DNA of 64,000 bases. It comes from Trichoplax sp. H2. Taxonomy: Eukaryota > Placozoa > Uniplacotomia > Trichoplacea. How positions within the stretch are numbered: position 1 is the stretch's first letter; every line of letters starts with the position of its first letter. Positions 52,401-64,000 of this stretch are shown here, one piece after another. The stretch spans positions 620,001-684,000 of the forward strand of contig NOWV01000018.1 in assembly GCA_003344405.1 (NCBI GenBank). The letters are read 5' to 3'. Made by a program: the position numbers and the translations under genes. The notes under the pieces are model-generated. The model was not told the DNA's origin. It worked only from the letters and a program-made list of their open reading frames with translations, and searched no databases.

Positions 52401-54396
52401 ATGCAATTAAGTTATTTGATCGTAGACTAATTTGCTTGAATACCCATATCCTGTGACTTCTAACTTCAGCTTTTAATAACATATGCAGGGAATACACTGG
52501 CTGCGAAGCGTTAACGATTTTCTTAGCCAATGGTTGTTTAAGTTAGTAAACTATGTATAAGATTATACTATAACATAATCGTTAGGAATAACATCAATTT
52601 TAAGGATATGTCAGAACTGACTTATGATAGTATTAGTATTAAATTTCTACTTGTAACTGACTTACCTCTTCTTACACCTAGCACGTTTATGCCTGCTATC
52701 TCCAAGTTGCATGACCTACATTCTGAAAGCGATGTAGGCACGTTATCGTCTACCTTACAAACATTACCTTGTGGCTGTCCCATCCAGAAAAGAAAGGCTG
52801 ATTTCGGTAAAAATTTAACTGAATTATTTTATCATTTCAGAACGATTATTTACAATTTTGTTAGTACAGTACGTACTGCATATCACAATACGTATTAACA
52901 AATTTTTTCGGGTATCAGATTTGGTCCTCTTGGAATCGCTTCATATAGCACTAAGAAGTTTAGCAGATAACCTATCCAGTATGCCAGTTAATATTCTTGA
53001 ATTTCAAGCATTCCTGAAAGGTACTGCGATTCTGTTTACAACAGTTGTACGGCATCTTCTATCATCAGTTGCCGACATTTTGTATTAAGAATTTCATTTG
53101 CTTTACTGAATAAACTATGTTTTGACTAGGTTACTATCAACAGTTTCAAAATGATCAGCAATTAGTGGAAAATGATAAACTTGGATTAAAGGTAGGTTTA
53201 AACTGAACATGTACACTATAATAAAACGTAAATATTATTAAACCATTTTATACCTATTGATTACTATGAAACTAGAAATAGCTTCTTCATACTTATTACG
53301 CTTTCGTATTCCTTATAGGTTATTAGATACTGCATTCACAATTTCTTAATGCAATTTGCGGTGGATAACCCTAAGTTTGATGATACTAAATGTCAACTGT
53401 TTGCAAGCTGCTTCTTGCATATCCTCAATTTCAATAACCAAGATATGGTAAATCGCACCCTAGCTGTTGAGTTCCCGTACATCGATCTTAACCTACAAAC
53501 GTTAGAAGAAGATATAATCAGAATTAAGAACTTCTTCGATGGGTATGTAATTAAATAATCAACTTTGCAATAGTAACTGTTGCTTGATAGCTGACCACAG
53601 CCCACGTATGTGTTATTGTTAACTAGTTTTGCGGAATGTAATAAATTTAAATGCTACATAATGTAAAACTATCCTTGTATTATTGAATTATATATGTATC
53701 TTTTGATTACTTGCATACATTATTTAGCAAAGTTAAATCGGAAAAAGTCTATGACATCGGTAATAACTTTCAAGATGATTTATTCCTTGCATCCATCATT
53801 GAATCGATAGATTTCGATGTCACAGGTTAAAAAGAATGATTAAACTTTTAACGTATTGACAATGTAGTTTAAGGAATTTTTATTATTCTTAAATATGCTA
53901 CATAATTTCTTCTATTTAGTGGTCACTCAAATACGAACTGTTCATGAGTTCTTAATATCCAAACTGGTAACCAGCGTCTCTAATTAATTTTTGCTAATTA
54001 TTATGCATTTGTTCTGTAATCATTTTAAGTATAATTTGGTATTTTTATTAGGAAATGCTAGAGAATAAATTGCAAATGAAATCGGAGGACAGTAATTCCG
54101 AGTTTTACGAACATCTATCGGAACGCTTTAACCCATTCTTTTATTATGATCATATTAAAGATTGGGGTAAATTCAATTACAACAAACTTACTAATTACAA
54201 GCACGATTGGGAAACTTTATTACAGTACGTATTCCATCTTCCCCATAACACAATCAAAAAATTGCTGTCTGCACGACCAGAATTAGAAGAAGATAGCCTG
54301 GATGACGATGGGAAAATGGCTTGCAAAACTATTAGAGAATTTTTAACTACCTTAAGCCAAGATAGTGACCGTAGTAAACACAACAAGAAGAAATGA
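46420..54396 (+). CDS. KIAA0825: KIAA0825 ortholog, large helical protein of unknown biochemical role
   Basis: Exons: 46420-46574, 47870-48041, 48797-49775, 49882-49913, 50092-50235, 50308-50426, 50531-50681, 50799-50989, 51122-51439, 51563-51647, 51822-51873, 51999-52209, 52302-52353, 52489-52545, 52605-52872, 52919-53020, 53130-53191, 53319-53542, 53728-53825, 53920-53966 and 54052-54396. Phases all agree and give about 1287 residues, against about 1275 in human, where the gene is linked to postaxial polydactyly. The N-terminal match (LPSIEQLDKLISSLDKAIDN to human FPGDLEFEQIFSDIDEKIEQN) and the DLLELAADHGLSIPSIL, WESIKQHLKLCLFEKL and GEVLEQYQRI blocks support orthology. The big third exon and acidic AMSESSDMS in exon 12 stand out. 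The intron 52873-52918 would be only 46 bases, so that junction is uncertain. The C-terminus ends in a lysine-rich HNKKK. It converges on RASGRF. Confidence 0.8.
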
Positions 54397-56003
54397 AGCT
54401 CCAAGTGAAAGTTTCCACTATATTTGTAATAATTACTAAAACAAAGAAAGGATTATATTACAAGATTGCAAGATATCTAGTCGATAATTACCAACTATTA
54501 TAACGAGTTGAGTCAATGAGTTGATATTTTTTGATTTTTTATTGATATGTCGCATCATCTAAATCAATATATCGACTTTTATGTATAATCCAAAATATGG
54601 ATGTTTAAATTGAAGACGCCATATTTGTAGTTTAAAAGCGCAAGCTACTGGAATTATATATATCCTCGCATATTTTCTTTAACACAGATCACAGTTTAAG
54701 ACAAGCAATAATTAATCGTAAATAATGCAAATTTAAATTGGACCAAAGCATTAAAAATGTCGATTTAATTGTACACCTATTTCGTTGTTCAAGAAATAAC
54801 AAGAATTTGCAAAAAATCGAATCTTTAAAGTAGTAAATACGAGAAAGCCTACAAATAAAAGCATCAGTAACGATCAACTAATAATTAAAATGAAGCAAAG
54901 ACAATTTTATAGAAATAATAAATCACCATAACAATTGCCTGCTGACATTTAAAAAATTTATCAATAAATTCTAATTCCTAACGGCATAAAGTAAGACAAG
55001 ACATACCGTATAAAGAAATCAATAGTGAAATGACCTTGATCGTGGACTACTAGAATTGTATATGTAGTAACCTCAACTAGGTACATGTAATCGGTAAAAT
55101 TCGATAAGCAGATTTCCAACTGCAATATTATAATTAATGATCAGCAAGTATAGGCTCGTCTAATGATGCTTACATAAGAAGAGCTTTTGCAAATGAGCAC
55201 AGTTATTCTAGTTACAATTGTTTAATGATTTCATAAGTTTAATCTCTATTTCGTTCATGAAAAACGATTGCAAAATTTGACTCGATATGAACGAGATGAT
55301 CATGAAAGAATCAAATGTGAAAGGGGAAAAATTTAACTTCTTGCGTCAATTTACCATTAGTAATTTTGGTAATTTAACTTACATGATGGCCCACATTAGA
55401 ATATATGGAACCAAGTCTGCACAACTGGTGTTAATAGCAGGTTAAAATTAGCAACACAAGAATGCAAATAGTGGCGTACAAAATTAAATTCAATAATCCT
55501 ATTTTGACTGCTATAAATACTGTACTTGCTAAATACACGTTTTACAAGTAAATTAAAGTTATTTTTTTCAGGGCTGATTTCTTAATTTGTTAGCTCACGT
55601 ACAAGGAAGATAAATATCTAGCCACAATAGCTAAAATTTATATCCAGAAAAAGTAAAATGTATTCTTAAAGTCAGTTAATGAATAATCTAGTAGCAATTT
55701 CATAGATATCCATGACATAACATTCATCACTATTAAGCATGAATCAATCATTATACTCTAATTTATGGCGCCAGAAACAGATTTATACCGCGTGATAATT
55801 ATTAATCAATTAATTACTGTGCAAAGGATTTACCACAAATGTAGAATTATAGACATACAAAGTAAATATCTATCTTGAACGTGATTGTCAGCAGAATACG
55901 ATTAAAAAGTTCACGTTGAACTGTACAGTACTTTCTACTGTCGGGTAAAATGGCATATCGAGAAACCTAGTCAATGTTTATTATAAATTAATTTGGCCTT
56001 TCT
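54397..56003. other. Convergent intergenic region between KIAA0825 and RASGRF
   Basis: 1.6 kb, AT-rich, both 3' UTRs. A 37-codon charged frame on the plus strand near 55250-55337 is open but has no convincing splice partners. No repeats were noted. Confidence 0.55.
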
Positions 56004-59000
56004 TTACGTTAAACGAGGTTCAAGTTGCAATGATAATTCAAATAATTGTTTGTCGCAGTTAATTGGTTTAGCATTTAAAATATATTTCATGACCTGTAAC
56101 GAAAGACACAATAGCGTTAATTTAAAAATTTATACATTTCAACAGAATAAGTCGAGGGCAATTGCTACATAGTGATACTCGACTCAGAAATATTTAAATT
56201 GGCATCATGAAGTACCTTTGGTAAGCATCGCATACGATATGGAGTTCCTTGATAGATCCTAATCTCTTCAATGAGGTGTGCAATCTGTGACACGATTATA
56301 AATATCTATCAGTTTAAAAGCGAGCGAACTACTTTCTAGGTAAATCCTAATCTTTTGATATCGAGCATAGTTTGTATAAACTTGTATTTATAAATTGTGG
56401 TCTCACGATCAGTTAGAAATTAAACAAGCAAATTATAGACAAAATCAAATCCCCAGTTTAGTGGTACGTAAAGTATACACTTCACAACCGATTTCCTGTA
56501 TCAAGGATAGCAGTAAAGTATTTCAATGCTCTATACAATCACTGTTAGAATTGGAAGTTAAATAAACTGGTTTCTTTCTAAATATTACAAACAGATTATA
56601 ATATGGCATTATTATACGAATTTTTATCAAATAATAAATATTAATAGAAAGGATAATATCAGATAGCAAAGTATACTCAATCTACTACCTTCTGCAGGAA
56701 AGCTAGGCATTAATTAATAAAATGATGAAGGTATATGAAATGTTGCTTACCATTCTTAGCTTGGAAAAGTTAATCAACTGATCATCAGTTTCTGAAGGAT
56801 TAGCTTCTTCCATGAATGTCAAATCGGATAGATATAACCCAAGATAGGGTACACATGGTGGTTGACAGCTAGATCATATTAAAGCTGACATCATTACCAA
56901 GGATATGAACAATTACAGTAAAAGGATAGGTGGTGATTGAAACAATCACATCAAGCTCCTAATTACTTACCATCGCAAAGCCTCTTTTACATTTTTAAAT
57001 CGTCTATCAGCACTGGCTAACTCTTCCAATCGTTTGATAATTAACTTTTCCTATTGATTGATAGAATAGATAGCTATTGATTACTATTTTTCAATAATAT
57101 TATTTACCGTTTAAAAATCGAATAATGCAGCAAAAGAATACTATAAAGGATTTCAAAATAAAAAAATTTGCTAAAAATAGAATAGAATGAAGTATTTAGG
57201 TAGTATATTTACTGTCAGCCAATGTTAGCTATCATTAAAAGCTACAAGAAATCATCAAAATGGCTTTATCGAAATAATATAATCATTGAACAAGGGGACA
57301 TGATCACCTGCTTTGACACTTTTTCCCATGTTTTCTTTAATCTATGAATGCTACTATTGGTAAGAGCAGCAACAATAGCCATAACAGTGTTGAAATTATT
57401 CATACAGCGGCAATTATTGGCAATTTGAGCCCATTTCTCAATTACAGCAGCGCGAGCAGCAGGTTGAGAACGGTTTAAGATTTCAGTAGCTACCAAACGA
57501 CTAGTCTATTAACAAAAATCGATCCTTTAAGTATTTCAATCATGTAATAGCATGTTTCTTGACTTATATCATATTATAGCTAAATATTAATAATGTAGAT
57601 TCTTCATTGATCCATAAATTTTTGCTAGAATGGAGATAAACATCTCTATCTCTAATACTACAGCGGATTCCTGATAGTTGTAATATATAAGTATGCTAAT
57701 CATTTAACAGTTTTTTCACTAAAGGTATGATGCTATAGTAAGCGTCGAGATATTTTATTATCGATGTAGATTCTTCACAGACTCATGAAAGATTCCTACA
57801 TAGTATGAGAAGAGACACTATATTTTTTACTTGTAGCGTAAAATTATTATATTTTCATGAAAGCCTGCCGCCAATATAAAAAGAGACGCCGCAAGTTTAC
57901 TGGCTTTAAATGGTAAAATTTTTTCAAAGTATTGTTCAATTATAATCAGTTTAGTTAAGTCTAAAAATGGTCGACTATAGTAGCGATAAATTAGAGAATC
58001 TACAACTAACGAAACCAGTGGTTAAATCCCTATAAATATTGACTTACATGATTAAAGTAGTGGATTGCCCGAAGAACGTTTGGTGCCTTAGTATCACGAT
58101 CACCTTTCATCCAAGATTTTTGGAGCAGTTCACTACTCAATATCGGATTAAAATTTAAAGATAGATATTAAGCCTTATTCTGGCCTTAAATATAGAATTA
58201 TTTATATTATAAATCAAGTTAAAACCTATATTCGATTTCTAATAGTCTTTGATAAGTAACATTAAGACATATTCTTTATTTTACACAACATCGGTAATAG
58301 TTATTCTGACATTAAAAGGCTCGAATTAGGATATTTAATATAGTAACTGAGGCATTGCATGAGTATACATATATAAAAATGCATATGAACTGTATACTAT
58401 TAATTATAAATTTGTAAATACAATATTACTGCTTAATGATCTCATTTGGATGATACAAACCCTGAACCGATTGCTGCATAGATATAATAATGCAAAAGAC
58501 ACATTTGTTCAGCCATTTCAAGAACAGGAATCTCATCAAGTGTTGTATCCTCCACCTATAATAGTTTAATTTTAGCACAAACTTAATTAACATCCTATAA
58601 TTGGAATACCAAAACATGGCTTTAAAATATCGATATCGCTAAAGAGATACACAAAAATAATAATTCACTTACATCTGATGTAACATTAAAGCGCTTTTCA
58701 AGTGACATTGTAGCATAAATGCTGACATCTTGTGAGTTCATAATTCTATTAAGAACCATTAATTAGTCAGATACAGGAAAAACACGGAATTTAGCCATCG
58801 TTGATTTACTTGTATAATAACTTTGATATCTTCTATTTACTTACTTGATCATGGCCTTTGGTAGTTTATCTTCTAAGCCGATTGTGCTAGCATCATTGCA
58901 AGCATCGGTTAGAAATTCAATTACTCTATTCTTTAAAACTTCATCGTTTATTAAATCCTAGGTAATTAGGAATTGCAAATATTTTTACTAATTAATTAAT

Positions 59001-62000
59001 TGATGATTGCAGGAGTAGTAAATATATAGCTAATATAGTTAGCACAACCTCAATGCAAATTCAATAGCAATACTAAAGAATAAAATTATTTTTCCAAGAT
59101 GTAACTTGCGTATTAAAATAAAATTACAAAAATATGCAATAAGCATTCATATTTCTATTTTATATTCCAAGTATAGAATGGAAGTGGTAATGTATCTACG
59201 ATCACGAAGTAAAGCAATACGGTTGGTAATAATTCTGAATATCACATCATGGATTAATATTGTACAGTATCACTCAAGGTATCATTAGGACACAATTTGG
59301 TAATTCGGATCCAATTTATTATAATTACATTAATTACTAGGTAGCTTACACCGTAAAAGTCAGGTCAATCTATGCCATACTTTTAGGAATTGCTAAGGAT
59401 TAAATTCAATACAAAATATTAACCTGAGGTTGATTAGAAAGCCAACTCTTAAAAATTTTTAGCACTCTCAGCATGCCATCACGAAATGACGGAGCACGAC
59501 CTATATAAATCATGAAAGTAAAATGATTAATTAGTAACCTTAAGATCATCATTTATGAGACTGTTTACAAATTTAAACACATGTAGGCCGTAAATATGAC
59601 CAGGTAAACTAATTTTTCTAATGCAAAGAAGAAAGCGATCTATGTATATTATGATAGAAATTAGTTAGCTGCCATTATAAACAAATACTTGTATTGCATA
59701 AATTGCGGGGATGCGGCTGTGTAATTATAACTACTGTCAATTGCATTGTGCAAAGCGATACTACCTTAGAAAATAAAATTACTAGGTTTAAATATAAGCT
59801 AAATATCTTACAGGCCCAATATTCTGCTTTAAAACAAATTTTAGCCTAGTATCATAGCAAGAAATAATGATTTCTTAGACATTTTAGCAGGTCGATATGG
59901 ATTACCTCGGGATATTTTCTGCTTGGGTGGAGCACTATCTTTTTCCTTCCGAGCTGGAACTGGCGAGGTAGCTACAGCGAAAGCTGCAACAGCTGGTGGT
60001 ACACTACTACGCCGTAATGAATCACGTGAAGATGTTACCACAACACCAGCAGAAGTTCTAGTTGCTTGCTCCGTTACCTCTAAGTGAGATGAAGAAGGCG
60101 AAGGCGAAGGGCATTTGGAAGCTGAAATAAATTATATTACAAGAATCATCCATTGCCTCAATAACAACATGGTAAATTATAGGATATTCGCTTCTCTTTC
60201 ATGTTTTAGCCTTAGCTAGTAACTGTACTTATATTTATGAATTATTGAAATCTGATAAATTGGATTGTAAAGATCACTTATTTTACAAATGTTATTAAAT
60301 TTTATGGCGTGATATCACAGATTAATCCGTTCTAACTTAAATGGTAAAATTCGTATGGGCTATTTGCTACAATACTTGAAATATCATTAAGAAAATGAAA
60401 ATTGTAACATACGATCTGATTCTTGGACATCTTTCATTTGGGGATTTGCAACATGGGCAACATTTTGAGCGGTTACATTGGGCAAACTTGCTCTTCGAGA
60501 TATATCTAACTGTAAATTAGTTACTTTTAAGCTAGATAGGGCAGACTTGGATTTAGTGCTCGGACTGTTTGGATGGCTCTTGATTTTATGGTTAGAATCC
60601 CTTGATCTTGTATCATTAATAATTGACTTCTTGTCATCTGGGGGCGATGTAGTCTTTTCAGACTTGTCGTTACTCTATAATTCAGGAATTTATTTATTAT
60701 TTATATATTATTCATACAGCAAATTATCCAAAATGGCAAAAACTATATTATTCATTCGCTCAGTTCATTGCATTTATCATTCATAACTTTGATTCGTTTA
60801 TAGCCGAAAAATAATTCCGTCAGATATTATTTCTCTATACTCGCGTTATTTACTACCGATCTTTTCTATGATTAAATTACCTAAAATGATTATACCTTAT
60901 TATATCACCAATGATTATGGTAGTTACTATAAGTTAAATTATTTCTGACTTTTTCTTAATTTTATAATTGAAAATTTATCTGTTAAATATCAATTGTCAG
61001 CGTGATATTATAGCAATTTCTTCGTGCAATTTGGCTTCATGATTGAACTATTTTGCTCTATTACAACTTATAACCCTAATTATATCGACTGCTACAGGTT
61101 AAACTTTCTAGGTTTATCAACTTATAATTGAAAATTTATCATATCTGATATAATCTATTTCTATACCCTTCGCTAACTATTCTTTTCATTTATTTTACTG
61201 TATTGGTTAGATGGACTAATACTACTAATATTGACGACGATATCGATAGAGGTAAGGTAAACTTACTTGTTTAGACCATGGTCTCCATCCAAAACCTGAC
61301 GATGATGAAGATGAGGATGGAGTCGTCGGGCTATCTTTACTAGATGTTGACTTATTGGAGAAATTTAAACTTTTAGAAGATTTCATAACACTTGAAAGAC
61401 TAGTGTTATTCTTATTCGATCCTTGTTTCATAGCTGACTCTAATTTATCATTATAAATGGAGAGTCGTAGATTATTAGGTCGAGAAAGAGGAGAAGACGA
61501 GGCAGATGTTAATGAATTAACCGAAGATGTTGGTGTGGATGTGGTTGTGGTTACCATCCCTAAAACAGAAGCTAATGGCGGCGTATTGGTAAGATATTCG
61601 TTAACATTGCCCATCAAATCTGGCTGATGGCGACGAGGTGATTTACGCTGTTTGGAGGGTTTAACCGTTGTTGGTATTGGATTGGTTAGTAAACGTGGCC
61701 GAAATGCTTTATCGTCCGAATAACCTTGAGCATAAAAGATATGATCAGAGCTATGGCGGCGACCTGCTGTATCATTTCGAACGTAATGCAAAGTTGGAAG
61801 AGCAATTTCATCTGGCGATGTTGGCGGCGATTCACTAGAAAAAGAGACCTGGCCGTAGAAACTAGCTGAATTATCCGAGATATATTCAAAGTTATGCTTG
61901 TCAATTCCATTGCTATTTCCTTTCCAACTGTTATAAAATTGTAATAGTTCATCGATAACATGCTCACTGGTTGTAAAAACATGATGAGTAAGCAGAAATA

Positions 62001-63840
62001 CATTAAGATAGTCTACGCTTAAAAATCGCAAATCCAATAAACGCTGGATTAGCTTTGTAGTGCTTGCATGGCGAATCTATAAATAAATGCAGCAAAATAC
62101 TTATTTAAACAGGAATCATTTCTTCAATTCGTGCAAATAGTAATCGAAAGCGGAAGAATAATAACGAATATAAATCAAGCTGGAAGCAACTTTTCCACCA
62201 ACAAAGTAAAATATTAATTAAGAATGGTGTGATTTGATCAATTTTATACTAATAATTTGCTAAGAGACACTACAGTAATGATTAATAATGATTAAGAAGA
62301 AAAATTTTTTCTAGCAATGGAGTGAGGTACGAATTTAAATTGGATTTTATGAATTTTGCGCAATTAATATTTAGCTAAAAGATGCTAATAATTAAGAATT
62401 ATTAAGATAGAGATGGCTTCTATCGGTGGAGTGAATTACTATTTAAATTGGAGTAACTTGGACGAATTTTGCTCCAACATAAATAATTTATAATAATCCA
62501 GATGGAAATAATCTTCTATATACGTCTATAAAACCCATGAAAATCTGTATCTAGCGACTTTACCTGCGGCACTTTATAAGAATTTAATACTTTACTGAAT
62601 CGAATATCAGAATTATCTTCAAATAAGTCGGGATCAGAGCTGAAAAGTTCAAGACAGATAGTAACATTAGAAAGAATCATTAGTTCATTGTTTTCGTTCA
62701 AGATGCAATCAAGGAAGATAGATTAAAGATTTAAAGCTTACTTGAGTGAAAAACGAGGGGTAGAATCTTCTGCAGAGTATTGATTTGATGATAAATTTTC
62801 AATACACTATAAGTAGAAAGATTTAAAAGTCATTTACGGCTATAGATTTCTACGTAAATAGTCAGAAATAAAATTGGGCCTGCAATGAGTTCAAGCCAAT
62901 CCATAGATTGGCATTCGCTAACCTGGCCAATATCGGTTGTCCATGCTGCTTTCTCTCTTTCCGTGGCTGCAGCAAATACAACTGAATATGGCGTTGAATT
63001 GCTAGGATTAATCGTCAGTTTAAATTGTAAACTGGTATCATTTTCTGAAATAATATATCCAATTGCACTGGCATTAAATCATAGTAGAAACGTCAATGAA
63101 GAGGTCATACAATCAAATATTCTCAGGATTTTCCGTTATACCTTACTTGGCATTTAAGATTAGAAGTACAATTTGCTTCTATTGAATACATAGAGTATCT
63201 TACCGTCATCATCGAGTTCTTCTTCAAGTATTGCTTCGGACAATTGAATTTTACCACATTCCTATGATGGAATTATACGTGCAATTCAAAGCTTGAGATA
63301 TTTAATAGATTTATATTTAAAAATGAGAATTTGATGACAGGATTACAGTTTATAATTGGACATTTAACTGTACCCATAAATTTATGCCTGAAGTGATAGT
63401 ATTTAGATAGAATTACAGTTTTTAAATTTGACTTGTACAGAAAATTAATTTTTGAATTCAATATAATATTAACCAAGCAAAGTTAAATAATTAATTCTAG
63501 TGGTAGAACTGCAATTTAAGGTTTTACATCATATAATTCACCGTTGCAGTCTACACCTTGTATAACTCATCATAAAGACTGCTGAGATTGTAAGTTACTT
63601 TTACTGAGTATATTGGAATAACAATTATAAGCTAACAGCTCTATTAAATTCTTTCTCTTACTTTAACAATATGGAGACGGCCACTTTGTAAATGCGAGGT
63701 AATAATTAAATGTTTGGTAAATAGGAAGCATAATCGAATGGATGGGTTATTTTTATCGCCAAATTTAGTCTTTGCTGCTAATTTCTTTTTTAAAGTCGAG
63801 ACATCTTTGGTTTTTTCCAGCGATACTTGAATGAGAGGAC
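56004..63840 (-). CDS. RASGRF1/2-type Ras guanine nucleotide exchange factor, 3' part
   Basis: The sequence runs off the right edge, so the N-terminal PH1-IQ-DH part is missing. Exons: 63662-63840, 63204-63261, 62923-63044, 62742-62806, 62564-62639, 61267-62076, 60413-60674, 59906-60121, 59424-59500, 58845-58957, 58673-58745, 58461-58555, 58048-58132, 57308-57505, 56971-57050, 56751-56868, 56216-56284 and 56004-56093, about 927 residues with consistent phases. Order: PH2 (RLCFLFTKHLIIT ... ATEREKAAWTTDIGQ), REM (TKLIQRLLDLRFLSVDYLNV), a Ser/Thr/Pro-rich linker including VPPAVAAFAVAT (RASGRF has ASAFAIAT), and a CDC25 catalytic domain (EKWAQIANNCRCMNNFNTVM, HRLKKTWEKVSKQ, VPYLGLYLSDLTFMEE). 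The C-terminus LFELSLQLEPRL matches RASGRF YELSLKIEPRLPA. It predates or is equidistant from vertebrate RASGRF1 and RASGRF2, so no paralog symbol is given. Confidence 0.92.
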
Positions 63841-64000
63841 CTGATCATCCATAAAATAAAGGGAAATGAAGATTTAGTTTCACTGTAACGTAGAGATAAA
63901 ATGGTTCGCTTAACTTTAATGACGTAGTTATAAAAGTAAGATTGATTATACGCGTTTATTTGCAAACTGGAGAAGTTCCATAGGCATACTATGCAAAGGA
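63841..64000. other. Right window edge, probably RASGRF intron
   Basis: No secure exon was found. A short open minus-strand stretch after a TATAG near 63985 could be exon sequence cut by the window edge. Confidence 0.4.

Noticed and set aside
55250-55337. Charged 37-codon plus-strand frame
   Set aside because: Open and protein-like in composition, but with no acceptor-donor pair or partner exon; it lies in the KIAA0825/RASGRF 3' gap.
61686-62003. 105-codon minus-strand ORF rich in Met, Ile and Leu
   Set aside because: This is another frame of the RASGRF REM-linker exon (61267-62076), which has clear homology in its own frame.
1-64000. Bacterial-type features: operons, Shine-Dalgarno sites, CRISPR, attachment sites
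   Set aside because: The gene structure is plainly that of an intron-rich animal genome. tRNA B-box-like words were looked for by eye and none was convincing.

Overview
The window is nuclear DNA of an animal. Nearly every gene is broken into 5 to 24 short exons with GT-AG introns, mostly 50 to 600 bases long, and the spliced products match conserved metazoan proteins from end to end. The AT-rich sequence, compact genes, presence of a RASGRF with PH2-REM-CDC25 order, a cilium gene and a CRAL-TRIO/PTP fusion suggest an early-branching animal. A placozoan (Trichoplax or Hoilungia type) is my best guess, by inference only. No rRNA, tRNA, CRISPR array or intact transposon was seen.

Layout from left to right: PTPN9-like phosphatase (+, 5' end cut off by the window); a repeat-rich gap holding one doubtful small membrane-protein gene (-); ARMC8 (+); MAIP1 (-); a 5 kb gap with several tandem arrays; ARB2A/FAM172A (+), headed by an unusual array of six tandem in-phase exons; an SNX24/SNX22-like PX protein (-); a gap with a previously unmarked small secreted cysteine-containing protein (-); a DAZAP1-like two-RRM protein (-); a gap dense in GTAC/ACTGTA palindromes; COMMD10 (+); CFAP141/C1orf189 (-); a C19orf25/UPF0449-like coiled-coil protein (-); KIAA0825 (+, 21 exons); and the 3' half of a RASGRF-type Ras exchange factor (-, runs off the right edge).

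The genes do not form one pathway. They cover tyrosine dephosphorylation (PTPN9), the CTLH/GID ubiquitin ligase (ARMC8), mitochondrial matrix protease assembly (MAIP1), endosomal phosphoinositide binding (SNX24-like), RNA binding (DAZAP1-like), endosomal COMMD complexes (COMMD10), ciliary microtubules (CFAP141) and Ras activation (RASGRF). What links them is old chromosomal neighbourhood: ARB2A, SNX24, COMMD10, KIAA0825 and RASGRF2 all lie on human chromosome 5q, and DAZAP1 and C19orf25 are near neighbours on human 19p13.3.

The most striking novelty is upstream of ARB2A (21599-23023). Six tandem exons, all of length divisible by three and all phase 1-1, each encode a 19 to 23 residue acidic unit that contains a TQT motif like that bound by dynein light chain LC8.

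Exon borders were worked out by hand from reading frame, splice consensus and remembered family sequences. Exon lengths and phases were checked for consistency, but no database search was possible.
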